Assembly (NCBI RefSeq): GCF_964063345.1
Contig: NZ_OZ061318.1
Span: forward strand, 5,456,001-5,520,000
DNA from: Pseudomonas lini
GTDB lineage: Bacteria > Pseudomonadota > Gammaproteobacteria > Pseudomonadales > Pseudomonadaceae
DNA length: 64,000 nt
Direction of reading: 5' to 3'
Positions 34,271 to 43,669 of the stretch are shown piece by piece. The stretch's first letter is position 1, and every line of letters starts with the position of its first letter. The notes under the pieces were generated by a model. It did not search any database. It worked only from the letters and a program-made list of their open reading frames with translations, and had not been told where the DNA came from. The position numbers and the translations under genes were made by a program.

Positions 34271-36075
34271 CCAGCGGTCGACAATGCGTCGGCAGTCTCC
34301 AGCGGTATCTCCAGCGTGAAAACCGCGCCATGCCCCGGTCCATCGCTGTGAACGCGAAGATGCCCGTTCATCTCTACCGCCGCGAGCGCGCAACTGTGCA
34401 GTCCAAAACCATGACCTTCCTTGCGGGTGGTGAAGCCGTGATTGAAGATGCGGGTCATGTTCTCGGCAGCGATGCCTTCGCCCTGATCCTCAACGCTGAG
34501 GCGCAACGTTGCGTTATCGATAATCTTGACGCCCAGCGTCATATGGCGTTGGCGGTCGCTGACCTTGGACATTGCATATTTGGCATTACTGATCAGGTTG
34601 ATCAGGATCAACAGCAGTCGGTGTTTGTCGCCGATGATCGTTGGCGTGTCCTGGTAGTCCTTGGTGACTACGACATGGTGCCGACTCAAGGCGCCGGAAT
34701 TCATGCGTAACGCATCTTCAAACAGATCAACGATGTTCAATGGTTCGACCAGCCTGGCGGCGCCAGCATAGGCCTGTTGAGTGGCAACGATGTCCTTGAT
34801 GTGATCGATGCTTTTGGTGAGTTGTGACAGTTCATCAACGATGCTCGATTGCTCGGCCGCGATGGAGTCGACCAGTTGATTGAGGTAAAGGGGAAGCAAT
34901 TTGCCTTTTTCATCGAACGTGATGAACTGCCCCAGGTCTTCGGCATGCTCGTTCATCATGTTCACCGCTTTACCCAGGCCAAGGGTTTTGCTGGTCGCCA
35001 ATTTGCGGGTGATCACATCTGCCGAGACGTTAACGCTGTTCAGCACATTGCCGACGTTGTGCAGCACATTGGTCGCGATTTCCGCCATGCCGGCCATCCG
35101 CGCGGCTTCGACCAGTTCGCGCTCGGCTTCCAACAGTTCGCGGGTGCGTTCTTCAACGCGTTGTTCCAGCCGTTCGTTTGCCGTTTGCAACTCATTGTTC
35201 ATCTTGTTGATCAGGGCGTAGCTGCGAATCAGGCGGACGGCCAGGTACAACAACAGCAGCGCCATGATGCCGGCGCATATCCCGAGATAAAGGTGATATT
35301 GGCGGTCTGTCGCGCCGGTTCGCCGTTGTGTCTCGTTCAATAACTCGTTGATGCTGTCCAGTTGCTGTGCGACCGGAATCACACTGATGCGATCAAGCAG
35401 GTCATTGACGATGGGCTGCTCTCGAACGATCGCGTTCACAGCGCCTACAAAGGCAGTGAAAGGCGGGCGTTGTTCCGGCGGCAGTTGATTGATGTATTCA
35501 TTCAGATCTTTCAGATGTCCGGATATTTCCTCAGCTCTTTCGTTGGAGACATAGAGGGCGTATTCAAGGGTGTCCAACGTAAGATCGAGCACCAGTGCGG
35601 CCGCCGCAAGATGCTCCACCGGGTGTTTGTCGTTGAAATCTTCCCGCAGCGCCTGGATGTCATCTTCCAGCTCAGGCAGGGCATCCAGTGAAGTTCGCAA
35701 CACCGTGTTGTGCTGTTTGAATTGCTCAACCAATCGGGTTTTGTTTTCCACCGCATCCAGATAACCCTGCCGTCGAGACTCCCAAAGGGTCGAAAGCGGG
35801 CCGGTAGCGTTGAGGTGGTCGAGCTGCGCCCAACGCTGCTCTGCTTCAGGGTGCGCCACCAGAAGCAAATTGTTGTTTATGCCGATTTTGGCTCGCAGAA
35901 TCTTCACGTTCCAGTTGGCATCGAACTGCTTGAGTTGGCGAACGAAGTCGCGGGACTCGAAGTAGGTCGATGTTTCGTAGGAATATGATTTGATCAGCAA
36001 AAATATCAGTACGCTGAAAAGTGTCAGCGCAATGGCGCCCAGGGCAGTCCATTTGTAATGATTGGAAAGCTTCAT
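34255..36075 (-). CDS. Orphan membrane histidine kinase
   Basis: 606 residues from the ATG at 36075 (GGGAGG nine bases upstream). Membrane helices at about 11-28 and 264-281 enclose a 235-residue helical periplasmic sensor region. A coiled coil (LQTANERLEQRVEERTRELL) leads to an atypical H-box, ATNVLH339NVGNVLNSVNV. The ATPase part has LINLISNAKYAM (N box), VEDQGEGI (G1) and TTRKEGHGFGLHS (F/G2). No response regulator lies nearby. The final GMSVS-stop is encoded by the outer repeat of a REP doublet, so the C-terminus has been altered by the insertion or deletion that placed it. Confidence 0.88.
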   Translation of the reverse strand: MKLSNHYKWTALGAIALTLFSVLIFLLIKSYSYETSTYFESRDFVRQLKQFDANWNVKILRAKIGINNNLLLVAHPEAEQRWAQLDHLNATGPLSTLWESRRQGYLDAVENKTRLVEQFKQHNTVLRTSLDALPELEDDIQALREDFNDKHPVEHLAAAALVLDLTLDTLEYALYVSNERAEEISGHLKDLNEYINQLPPEQRPPFTAFVGAVNAIVREQPIVNDLLDRISVIPVAQQLDSINELLNETQRRTGATDRQYHLYLGICAGIMALLLLYLAVRLIRSYALINKMNNELQTANERLEQRVEERTRELLEAERELVEAARMAGMAEIATNVLHNVGNVLNSVNVSADVITRKLATSKTLGLGKAVNMMNEHAEDLGQFITFDEKGKLLPLYLNQLVDSIAAEQSSIVDELSQLTKSIDHIKDIVATQQAYAGAARLVEPLNIVDLFEDALRMNSGALSRHHVVVTKDYQDTPTIIGDKHRLLLILINLISNAKYAMSKVSDRQRHMTLGVKIIDNATLRLSVEDQGEGIAAENMTRIFNHGFTTRKEGHGFGLHSCALAAVEMNGHLRVHSDGPGHGAVFTLEIPLETADALSTAGMSVS

Positions 36076-36240
36076 TGCGGCATTCCTCCCTGGGCCATCC
36101 TGAGAGAGAGGTTTTGCCAACGGTTAATGATTTCCATTTTTGCGCTCCCTGCAAAATGGCGATAATCACCACATTGTTTGTAAGCCTAGCGTTGTTGGCG
36201 AACAGTGCCGGAAAAAACACTAAATGGGGGATCAGTGGCG

Positions 36241-38067
36241 TCACGGTCGCGGCAATGCCGGGGGTGGCTTCAACGGCAGCAGAGGCGGGAACTCCTCGGG
36301 GGTGAGGGTTTCCTTTTCCAGCAACAGGCGGGCTCCCTCATCCAGATCGGCCCGGCGACTCGCAAGCAATGCCTTGGCGCGTTGGTAGGCTTCATCGAGC
36401 AGGGCGCGGATACCCAAGTCGATTTCCCGGGCGGTCTGTTCTGAATAATCCTTCTCGCCCACCGTGGCCATGCGGTCTCCCAGATACGTCGCGTTTTGCC
36501 GCTCCAGCACCGATTGTCCGAGTTCGGCGCTCATGCCGAACCGGGTGATCAATTGGCGGGCGATATCAGTCGCGCGGCCCAGATCATCGGCGGCCCCGGT
36601 GGATATCTGGCCATAGACAAGGTCCTCGGCGGCGCGCCCGGCCATCAGCACGACAATCCGGTCCTTGAGGGTCTGGCAACTGATCAGGAAATGATCCTCG
36701 GTCGGTCGCTGCAGGGTATAGCCGAGCGAACCGATGGCGCGGGGCACGATCGACACTTTATGCACCGGATCCATCGCTGGCAGCGTGCTGGCGGCCAGGG
36801 CATGCCCCATTTCGTGATAGGCCACGACCCGGCGCTCGTCGGGATCGAGCAGGCTGCTCTTGCGTTCGAGCCCCGCGATGAGGCGTTCTACCGCTGCGGT
36901 GAAATCGTTCAGACTGACCGCTTCGGCACCGCGCCGGGTGGCGACGATGGCTGCTTCGTTAACCAGATTGGCCAGGTCGGCGCCGGTGAAACCAGTGGTG
37001 ATCTCGGCGATACGCGCGCCATCGAGCCCTGGCTCCACGGTGATTTTCTGCAGATGAACCTTGAGGATCGCCTCCCGCCCTTTGCGATCGGGGCGGTCGA
37101 TCAGAATCTGCCGGTCAAAGCGCCCGGCTCGCAACAACGCCGGGTCGAGGACCTCTGGTCGGTTGGTCGCGGCCAGCAACACAACGCCTTCACGGGGATC
37201 GAAGCCATCCAGCTCGGCCAGTAACTGGTTAAGGGTCTGTTCCTTTTCGTCATTGCCGCCCAGCGTACCGACGCCGCGCATCTTGCCCAGCGCATCGAGT
37301 TCATCGATGAAGATGATGCAGGGCGCCGCCTGCCGTGCCTGTTCGAACAGGTCGCGTACCCGGGCCGCACCGACCCCGACGAACATCTCGACGAACTCGG
37401 AACCCGAGATCGAGAAAAACGGCACACCGGCTTCACCAGCGATGGCTTTGGCCACCAGCGTCTTGCCGGTGCCTGGCGGGCCGACCAGCAAGGTGCCCTT
37501 GGGAATGTGCGCGCCAAGGCGTGCGTATCGCTCCTTGTTCTTGAGAAACGAGACGATTTCCACCAGTTCGGCCTTGGCTTCGTCGATGCCGGCGACATCG
37601 GCGAAGGTCACGCCGGTGTCGCGTTCGACAAACACCTTGGCCCGGGACTTACCGACGTTCATCAGCCCGCCAAGCCCTTGTTTGTCCGCCATCCCGCGAA
37701 ACAGGAAATTCCAGAACACCATGATCAGGACAAACGGCAACAACCAGCCCAACAGGCTGTTCATAAAGGTGTTTTCGGTGGTTCCGGTAAAACCGACGCC
37801 CGATTGAGAGAGTTCGGTCGCCAGCGCCGGATCGACCCGTATCGTGGAGAACCGATCGTGTCCGTCGATGGGCTCTTGCAACTTGCCGCTGATCTGGTCC
37901 TTATCGACCCTCAAATCACTGACTTTTTGCTCGTTCAACAGTTGCAGGAATTGGCTGTAGGGGAGGGGCTGCACGGCTTGGCGCTCGCCAAAGAATATCT
38001 GCATGAGGCTCAGCACGATAAAAGCGATCGCGAAGTAGGACAGGTTCCACTGCTCGTTCTTTTTCAT
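36241..38067 (-). CDS. ftsH: FtsH-type membrane AAA+ zinc protease (likely accessory copy)
   Basis: 608 residues. Membrane helices at about 10-26 and 104-124 flank the periplasmic domain; Walker A GPPGTGKT (196-203), pore motif FVGVG (229-233), Walker B IIFIDELD (251-258), arginine finger region RAGRFDRQ and zinc motif H418-E-M-G-H422. The C-terminus is Pro-rich ([15 protein letters not shown]). It differs from the housekeeping FtsH in its N-terminus ([16 protein letters not shown]) and shorter length and resembles the island-borne FtsH of heat-resistance/protein-quality-control loci, as I remember them. An Hsp20 relic lies just upstream. It degrades membrane and damaged proteins. Confidence 0.88.
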   Translation of the reverse strand: MKKNEQWNLSYFAIAFIVLSLMQIFFGERQAVQPLPYSQFLQLLNEQKVSDLRVDKDQISGKLQEPIDGHDRFSTIRVDPALATELSQSGVGFTGTTENTFMNSLLGWLLPFVLIMVFWNFLFRGMADKQGLGGLMNVGKSRAKVFVERDTGVTFADVAGIDEAKAELVEIVSFLKNKERYARLGAHIPKGTLLVGPPGTGKTLVAKAIAGEAGVPFFSISGSEFVEMFVGVGAARVRDLFEQARQAAPCIIFIDELDALGKMRGVGTLGGNDEKEQTLNQLLAELDGFDPREGVVLLAATNRPEVLDPALLRAGRFDRQILIDRPDRKGREAILKVHLQKITVEPGLDGARIAEITTGFTGADLANLVNEAAIVATRRGAEAVSLNDFTAAVERLIAGLERKSSLLDPDERRVVAYHEMGHALAASTLPAMDPVHKVSIVPRAIGSLGYTLQRPTEDHFLISCQTLKDRIVVLMAGRAAEDLVYGQISTGAADDLGRATDIARQLITRFGMSAELGQSVLERQNATYLGDRMATVGEKDYSEQTAREIDLGIRALLDEAYQRAKALLASRRADLDEGARLLLEKETLTPEEFPPLLPLKPPPALPRP

Positions 38068-38121
38068 GGCCTCGGCTCAGCGTGGGAACGCAGGGTCGTT
38101 CATAACGAGCCGCGCCCGCTT

Positions 38122-38260
38122 GATTGCCGGTCAGTTAAGGAACGAAACCTGTGGGAGCGGGCTTGCTCGCGAAAGCGGTGTGTCATTCAACATTGATGTT
38201 GGCTGACCCGGCGCCTTCGCGAGCAAGCCCGCTCCCACATGGATTAACTGACAGGCATTA
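38122..38260. repeat. REP doublet with outer inverted repeats (copy 4)
   Basis: Outer left GATTGCCGGTCAGTTAAGG (38122-38140) and outer right ATTAACTGACAGGCATTA (38243-38260) enclose facing REP cores (CTGTGGGAGCGGGCTTGC at 38149; GCAAGCCCGCTCCCAC to 38239). It sits between the ftsH start and the Hsp20 relic. Confidence 0.9.
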
Positions 38261-38275
38261 GCCGCGCGCGCCCGG

Positions 38276-38443
38276 TTATTTTTTAGACCACATCAAGAAA
38301 GCCCCGTGCCGGCTTCCCGACAAGGGGCTTTTTTGCGCGAAGTACTGTCTGGGATCGTTGGACAATTTGATGTCGATATTTTCCTGATCCATGCCTGGCA
38401 ATTCAGCGGTGATTTCGAAGCTTTCCTCCTTCTCGGTAATGTC
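38276..38443 (-). pseudogene. Hsp20 (alpha-crystallin) gene fragment
   Basis: Read on the minus strand from 38443, the frame gives DITEKEESFEITAELPGMDQ followed by ENIDIKLSND, the start of an Hsp20 alpha-crystallin domain (typical wording D-I-x-E-x-x-x-x-x-I-x-A-E-L-P-G-M-x-x-x-D/N-I). It then runs into unrelated sequence through a hairpin and stops at 38276. A TAG immediately precedes the GAC codon, and no start codon remains. The gene is therefore a relic with both ends missing. Its position beside an accessory-type FtsH suggests a former protein-quality-control cluster. Confidence 0.7.
38298..38334. terminator. Terminator-like hairpin
   Basis: AAAGCCCC (38298-38305) pairs with GGGGCTTT (38324-38331), followed by Ts on the plus strand; an inner GCCGGC/TTCCCG stretch enlarges the loop. 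It could end transcription of the EamA gene (minus strand, stop at 38505) although the T run is better on the other strand. Confidence 0.55.
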
Positions 38444-38504
38444 CTAAGTAAGTATTCCTGCGGCCCCCAGGCCGACCAACAGTCGGTTTCTGACGGATAG
38501 CCGT

Positions 38505-39401
38505 CTACTTCGAGAATTTGCGCGCACCGACCACGCAAAGGATCACCGCAACGGTTACCCCCAACATGCCAAGGCTGACTTGCTCGTGCAGCAGCGTGGC
38601 CGCCAGCGCCAGGCCAAAAAACGGCTGTAGCAGCTGAAGTTGACCGACGGCGGCAATCCCGCCCTGGGCTAGCCCGCGGTACCAGAACACGAAGCCGAGA
38701 AACATGCTGAACAGCGAGACGTAAGCCAGACTGAACCATGCGGTCGGCGTTATTCCCGAGAGCGAAGGTGGGGCCAGATACCAGGTCAGCGGAATCATGA
38801 CGGGCAGCGACAGCACCAGTGCCCAGGAAATCACCTGCCAACCGCCCAGTGTTCTGGAAAGCTTCGCCCCTTCGGCATAGCCCAATCCGCAGGCGAGGAT
38901 GGCCAGCAACATCAGAATGTCCCCCGCAGGAGAGGCGGTCAGGCCTTGGGAGACGGCAAACCCCACCACCAGCAGGCTTCCCAGCACTGAGAAAAACCAG
39001 AAAACCGGCCGGGGGCGCTCGCCACCGCGCCAGACACCGAACGCTGCCGTGGCCAGTGGCAACAGGCCAACGAAGACGATGGAATGCGCGGACGTCACAT
39101 ATTGCAGCGCCAGCGCAGTCAGCAGCGGAAACCCGAATACAACGCCGAGCGCCACGATTGCCAGGGAGAGAAGCTGACGCTTGGCCGGTCGCTTTTCATT
39201 GAAAAGCAGCAGCATGCACAGCGCCAGAAGGGCAGCGATACTGGCCCGGGCAACCGTCAAAAAGACCGGGTCAAATTCCACAACGGCCACCCGTGTCGCG
39301 GGCAGCGAGCCGCTGAAAATGAGCACGCCAATGAACCCGTTGAGCCAGCCGCTCGCGACATTTTCCGTGGTGTGGTGTTGCAGATTCGATGTGCGTTCCA
39401 T
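38505..39401 (-). CDS. EamA/DMT-family transporter
   Basis: 298 residues, ten predicted membrane segments in two EamA repeats (first: GWLNGFIGVLIFSGSLPATR; second: GDILMLLAILACGLGYAEGA). Drug/metabolite transporters of this type export amino acids or related metabolites. It is divergent from a MocR-type regulator starting at 39490, with an 88-base shared region that holds the short inverted repeat ACAAT-N6-ATTGT (39457-39472). EamA/MocR divergent pairs are common, and control by the regulator is likely. Confidence 0.88.
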   Translation of the reverse strand: MERTSNLQHHTTENVASGWLNGFIGVLIFSGSLPATRVAVVEFDPVFLTVARASIAALLALCMLLLFNEKRPAKRQLLSLAIVALGVVFGFPLLTALALQYVTSAHSIVFVGLLPLATAAFGVWRGGERPRPVFWFFSVLGSLLVVGFAVSQGLTASPAGDILMLLAILACGLGYAEGAKLSRTLGGWQVISWALVLSLPVMIPLTWYLAPPSLSGITPTAWFSLAYVSLFSMFLGFVFWYRGLAQGGIAAVGQLQLLQPFFGLALAATLLHEQVSLGMLGVTVAVILCVVGARKFSK

Positions 39402-39489
39402 TGAGGACTCCCTTTATGCGGGTTGCATGGGAGGCATCGTATGGACGAAACTCAATACAATCAAAATATTGTCATGGATACACTTGCGC

Positions 39490-40821
39490 ATGCCTCGTTC
39501 ACGCTACAAATCACTGGTGGATGCGTTTGCGGCGGATATCCGCTCCGGGCGACTGTTGCCGGGCACGCGCTTGCCGACGCACCGTCAGTTGGCGGCAACC
39601 GAAGGGCTGGCTTTAGTGACGGCAACCAGGGTCTATGCGGAGTTGGAAGCCATGGGGCTGGTCAGCGGGGAAGCGGGGCGGGGGACATTCGTCAGGGAAA
39701 CCTCGTGGTCACCCAACCAGGCTATCGACCAGCATGCCGTTGCCGCTGGCATGACGGACCTGAACTTCAATTACCCGGCGCTTCCCGGGCAGGCAGAACT
39801 GTTGCGAAATGCCCTGCGCCAACTCGCATCGGCCGGCGATCTGGAATCGCTGCTGCGCTATCAGCCACACGCGGGGCGCCCGCATGAGCGCGCCTCTGTG
39901 GCGCGCCATCTGCGCGTCCGGGGTTTGACGGTTGAGGCGGAGCAGGTGTTGATCGTCACTGGTGCCCAGCAGGGGCTGGCCGTGACGATGATGGCGCTGT
40001 TGCAACCCGGTGACGTGATTGCAGCGGACGCGTTGACCTATTCAGGATTCAAGGCCCTGGCCGACTCCCTGCACCTTGAAATCGTGCCTATTCCAGTGCT
40101 CGATCACGGCCCTGATCTGGAGGCGCTGGAAAACCTGTGCCGGCATAGACGCGTGCGGGCCATTTACACAATGCCGACCCTGCACAATCCGCTGGGGTGG
40201 GTGATGAGTGCCGATCAACGCGACTATCTGGTGACGATTGCGCGCCGGCATGAGCTGCTGATAATCGAGGACGCCGCTTACGCTTTCCTGGCGGAAAATC
40301 CCCCCGCACCGCTGGCGGCACTCGCCCCCGAGAGGACGGTTTACGTTTCAGGGCTCTCCAAGAGTGTGGCCACTGGATTGCGCGTCGGCTTCGTCGTCGC
40401 CCCCCTTCAACACGTGCCCGCGCTGGAGCGCACGATCAAAGCGACCACCTGGAACACCCCGGGCGTGATGACGGCAATTGCCACTGCATGGCTCGACGAC
40501 GGCACCGTCCTGCAACTGGAAGCGCAAAAGCGCCAGGACGCGCAGGCCCGGCAAGTCGTGGCCGGCGAGGTACTGGCGGGGCTGCGCTGCATTCGTCATC
40601 CATCGTCGTATTTTCTTTGGTTGCCGTTGTCGGAAGACGCAAGGGCCGATCAGATCGCCATGGCGTTGATGCGCGAAAATGTGTCGGTTTCCACCGCCGA
40701 ACCGTTTGCCACCTCGGCCAACGTTCCGCATGCGTTTCGCCTGGCGCTGGGCTCGGTGGAAATGGGCGCATTGAGGGAGGCGCTGGAAAAAGTGAAGTGG
40801 ATGATTGGGGCTTATTCGTAA
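39490..40821 (+). CDS. MocR/PdxR-type PLP-binding GntR regulator
   Basis: 443 residues from the ATG at 39490; no clear ribosome site, and an upstream in-frame TTG at 39484 is possible. The N-terminal winged helix is GntR type (DIRSGRLLPGTRLPTHRQLA...GLALVTATRVYAELEAMGLV). The C-terminal two thirds are a fold-type-I aminotransferase domain: VTGAQQGLAVTMMALLQPGD, YTMPTLHNPLGWVMS and the PLP lysine in YVSGLSKSVATGLRVGF. Such MocR proteins use PLP as effector. Divergent from the EamA transporter, its likely target. The 3' end overlaps the convergent LysR gene by 10 bases. Confidence 0.92.
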   Translation: MPRSRYKSLVDAFAADIRSGRLLPGTRLPTHRQLAATEGLALVTATRVYAELEAMGLVSGEAGRGTFVRETSWSPNQAIDQHAVAAGMTDLNFNYPALPGQAELLRNALRQLASAGDLESLLRYQPHAGRPHERASVARHLRVRGLTVEAEQVLIVTGAQQGLAVTMMALLQPGDVIAADALTYSGFKALADSLHLEIVPIPVLDHGPDLEALENLCRHRRVRAIYTMPTLHNPLGWVMSADQRDYLVTIARRHELLIIEDAAYAFLAENPPAPLAALAPERTVYVSGLSKSVATGLRVGFVVAPLQHVPALERTIKATTWNTPGVMTAIATAWLDDGTVLQLEAQKRQDAQARQVVAGEVLAGLRCIRHPSSYFLWLPLSEDARADQIAMALMRENVSVSTAEPFATSANVPHAFRLALGSVEMGALREALEKVKWMIGAYS

Positions 40822-41690
40822 CCGCTCTGAACCTGCTCAACGATCAGTTGGGCCAGTACCCGAACCGGCTCGGTAAAACTTTGCCGAGCCCGATGGACGA
40901 GGCCGATATCACGATGAAAGGTGTGTTGCCCCAGATCCAGCACGCGCACCCCGGCGGGCCAGTCCTGATTGGGCGCCGTCTGCGGCACCAGCGCTACACC
41001 GACGCCATTTTCGACCAGCTTGATAATGGCCTCCAATTCATCCAGCTCGCACACTTCACGCAAAGTGAAATGCATCTGCCGCAAGAAACGATCGACCTGC
41101 CTGCCGCCGAACGATGATCGGTCATACCGAATGAAGGGTTGGCTGCAAAGCAGTGCCGACCAGTCCTCTCCGGGCACATCGCGCGGAACGATCAGCCGGT
41201 AGGGCTCAAGTGCCAGGGTCGTCCAGCGCAGATCGCTTTGCAGCGAGAAGGGCGGACGGATGATCACCGCCATGTCGATCTCGCCGGCATCCACCAGATT
41301 GACCAACTCCATCGACAGACCGGGGATCACACGCGTTCGGCATTGCGGGCATTGTTGGTGAAATTTGGCGAGCGCGTCCGGCAAGAACGAGCGCTGCACG
41401 GAAGCGATGGCACCGATGTTTACCAACACGCTGGCTGGCAGCCCAACCGTGGTGGACCCCAGATTGTCATAAAGGCGAAGCAGCTCCTGCGCCTGCAGAA
41501 GTATCTGATGCCCCATCCTGTTCAAGTGAGCCGAGCGGCCCTTGCGGTCGAAAATCTGAAAACCCAGCTCGGCCTCCAAACGCTGCATCTGGGCGCTCAC
41601 GGCGGCCTGGGTCAGCCCGATCCTGTTGCCCGCAGCGGCAAAGGTGCCTTCCCGCGCGACGGCGATAAGTGTTTTCAGTTCTTTGATCAT
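40812..41690 (-). CDS. LysR-family regulator, divergent from VOC/symporter/OYE genes
   Basis: 292 residues. N-terminal winged helix ELKTLIAVAREGTFAAAGNR...LTQAAVSAQMQRLEAELGFQIF and a periplasmic-binding-like effector domain with GEIDMAVIIRPP and VENGVGVALVPQ. It is divergent from the gene series at 41807-45278, with a 116-base AT-rich shared promoter. CACAA-N7-TTGTG (41692-41708) lies directly at its start and is a good LysR operator candidate. Its target is probably the VOC/dicarboxylate symporter/old yellow enzyme/NTF2-like group. Confidence 0.92.
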   Translation of the reverse strand: MIKELKTLIAVAREGTFAAAGNRIGLTQAAVSAQMQRLEAELGFQIFDRKGRSAHLNRMGHQILLQAQELLRLYDNLGSTTVGLPASVLVNIGAIASVQRSFLPDALAKFHQQCPQCRTRVIPGLSMELVNLVDAGEIDMAVIIRPPFSLQSDLRWTTLALEPYRLIVPRDVPGEDWSALLCSQPFIRYDRSSFGGRQVDRFLRQMHFTLREVCELDELEAIIKLVENGVGVALVPQTAPNQDWPAGVRVLDLGQHTFHRDIGLVHRARQSFTEPVRVLAQLIVEQVQSGYE

Positions 41691-41691
41691 T

Positions 41692-41708
41692 CACAAATAT
41701 TAATTGTG
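41692..41708. promoter_or_regulatory. Candidate LysR operator
   Basis: CACAAATATTAATTGTG, a 17-base interrupted palindrome with perfect CACAA/TTGTG arms, lies one base before the LysR start codon in the divergent promoter region. The position suits autoregulation; binding is inferred. Confidence 0.45.
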
Positions 41709-41806
41709 TTTCTAAGAAATATATATTGATTTTTTTGCTTGGTCTGCGGCTCTACGATTAGCTCCGTAATCAAAAACAAAACCGATAAAACACCTTTGGA
41801 GTTCCG

Positions 41807-42232
41807 ATGAGCCTTTCTCCTTTTCACCTGGCGATCCCTGTTTATGACCTCGCGGTGGCACGCACCTTTTACGGTGAAGTGTTCGGTCTGCAAGAGGGGC
41901 GCTCCAGCACGCAGTGGGTCGACTTTGATTTCTACGGTCACCAACTGGTTATCCATGAGCACCCAAAAACTGCTTCTCAGGAGAGTGTGCATAGCAATCC
42001 GGTAGACGGGCACGACGTCCCCGTCCCGCACTTCGGCATCATCCTGGAATGGCAGCAGTGGGAAGCCCTGGCCGAGCGCCTGAAGTCCTTTGGTACAGAG
42101 TTTGTGATTGAACCCTACATTCGATTCAAGGGGCAGGTCGGCGAACAAGCCACCATGTTCCTGTTCGATCCGTGTGGCAACGCACTTGAGTTCAAGGCGT
42201 TCAAGGATATGAGCCAGCTCTTCGCCAAGTAA
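41807..42232 (+). CDS. VOC-family (glyoxalase-like) protein
   Basis: 141 residues, TTTGGAG upstream of the ATG. Single VOC module with [22 protein letters not shown] at the N-terminus, [20 protein letters not shown] in the middle and [17 protein letters not shown] at the end, giving the usual His and Glu ligands. The group resembles VOC dioxygenase-like proteins of unknown substrate. It is first of a plus-strand series opposite a LysR gene. Two small inverted repeats follow it (42240-42264 and 42273-42290), the first of which may weaken transcription into the symporter gene. Confidence 0.85.
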   Translation: MSLSPFHLAIPVYDLAVARTFYGEVFGLQEGRSSTQWVDFDFYGHQLVIHEHPKTASQESVHSNPVDGHDVPVPHFGIILEWQQWEALAERLKSFGTEFVIEPYIRFKGQVGEQATMFLFDPCGNALEFKAFKDMSQLFAK

Positions 42233-42345
42233 TAGAAGGAATGACACAACCTTGTTGTGCCATTCGAATTCAAATGAGCTGGAAGCTCATGACTCTAGCA
42301 ACTGCTACGTAACGCAGTCCTTTCATTCCAACAAGAAGGCTAGAC

Positions 42346-43605
42346 ATGAAACGTATCCCTTTGGTTTGGCAAATAGTTGCCGGGCTGTTGCTTGGCGTGC
42401 TCGTCGGTTGGTACTTCAATACACACCCGCAGTATCAAGGCTGGATCAGTTCTGAAATCCTCAAACCCCTTGGCGATATCTTTATCAAGATGATGAAGAT
42501 GGTCGTTGTTCCCATTGTCTTCTGTTGCATGATTCTGGGTATTGCCGGCGGTGGTGATAACAAGTCTTTTGGGCGCATGGGCATCAAGTCGCTGGGGTAT
42601 TTCTTCGCGATTACCGGCCTGGCCATTGTGATGGGGTTGTGTTTCGCCAATATCTTCGAGCCCGGCACGGGTACCGATATTTCGGGCATTTCCCACAGTA
42701 CCGCGTCGGTCAACATGGAGCCTTCGAAGGGCGCTCTCGTCATCCTGCAGAACATCGTTCCCGATAACGTTTTTGTCGCGATGTCGGAAGCAAAGTTGCT
42801 CTCGGTACTGTTCTTTGCCGTGCTGTTTGGCCTGGCATTGAACTCACTCCCCAGAGAAAAAAGCGCACCAGTAGTGGCGGTGGTTCAAGGCATCTCTGAT
42901 GCCATGTTCAAGGTCGTCAGTATTGTCATGGCTTATGCGCCGATCGGGGTATTCGGCATGATCGGCGCTACCGTTGCGACCTTCGGATTTTCCTCGCTAT
43001 TGCCTTTGCTCAAGTTGATCGGTGTGGTTTACCTGGCTCTGATTGTCTTTGCGCTGGTGGTGCTGGGCGGTATTTGCTACCTGATTGGCGAGAATATTTT
43101 CAAACTGATCAAGTATTTGCGTAATGAGTTGATTCTGGCGTTCTCCAGCGCCGCATCGGCGTCGGTCATGCCGCAGCTGATGAGCAAGCTGGAACACTAT
43201 GGCGTGCCGCGCCGTATCGTCAGTTTTGTGGTGCCGGTGGGCTATGCATTCAACCTCGATGGCGCGTCGATCTTCCTCGGCGTGGCGACGATTTTTGTCG
43301 CGCAACTCTATGGGATCGATCTGTCGCTGTCCCAGCAGATACTGCTGGTGGTGACGATGGTGCTGACCTCCAAAGGGGCTGCCGGCGTCCCCGGATTCGC
43401 CATCATCATCCTGTCCGCCACCCTGGCGTCTGCCGGTCTTCCACTGGAAGGGGTCGCACTGATTGCCGGCATCTTCCGGATTATCGACAGCGGCACCACC
43501 ACCCTGAACGTGCTGGGCAATGCGATTGCGCCCTTGGTCATCGCCAAGTGGGAAAAGGTCAGCATTGAGCCTTCAGGGGTTGCCCGAGTGGTGCAGAAAA
43601 CCTAG
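42346..43605 (+). CDS. DAACS-family dicarboxylate/amino-acid:cation symporter
   Basis: 419 residues of GltP/DctA type. N-terminal IPLVWQIVAGLLLGVLVGW, then MMKMVVVPIVFCCMILGIA, the serine-rich hairpin FSSAASASVMPQLMSKL (HP1), GYAFNLDGASIFLGVATIF (helix 7 with N-x-D-G, cf. NMDGT) and SKGAAGVPGFAIIILSATL (HP2). These are substrate-binding elements for acidic amino acids or C4 dicarboxylates with H+ or Na+. It sits 113 bases after the VOC gene and 64 bases before an old yellow enzyme gene, so uptake of an unsaturated acid could be linked to its reduction (inference). Confidence 0.92.
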   Translation: MKRIPLVWQIVAGLLLGVLVGWYFNTHPQYQGWISSEILKPLGDIFIKMMKMVVVPIVFCCMILGIAGGGDNKSFGRMGIKSLGYFFAITGLAIVMGLCFANIFEPGTGTDISGISHSTASVNMEPSKGALVILQNIVPDNVFVAMSEAKLLSVLFFAVLFGLALNSLPREKSAPVVAVVQGISDAMFKVVSIVMAYAPIGVFGMIGATVATFGFSSLLPLLKLIGVVYLALIVFALVVLGGICYLIGENIFKLIKYLRNELILAFSSAASASVMPQLMSKLEHYGVPRRIVSFVVPVGYAFNLDGASIFLGVATIFVAQLYGIDLSLSQQILLVVTMVLTSKGAAGVPGFAIIILSATLASAGLPLEGVALIAGIFRIIDSGTTTLNVLGNAIAPLVIAKWEKVSIEPSGVARVVQKT

Positions 43606-43669
43606 CCATTGATAAAGAGCCGTCGGCCAACCCTGGGCGATGGCTCTGGTCTTTTATTCGAGGTAAAAC

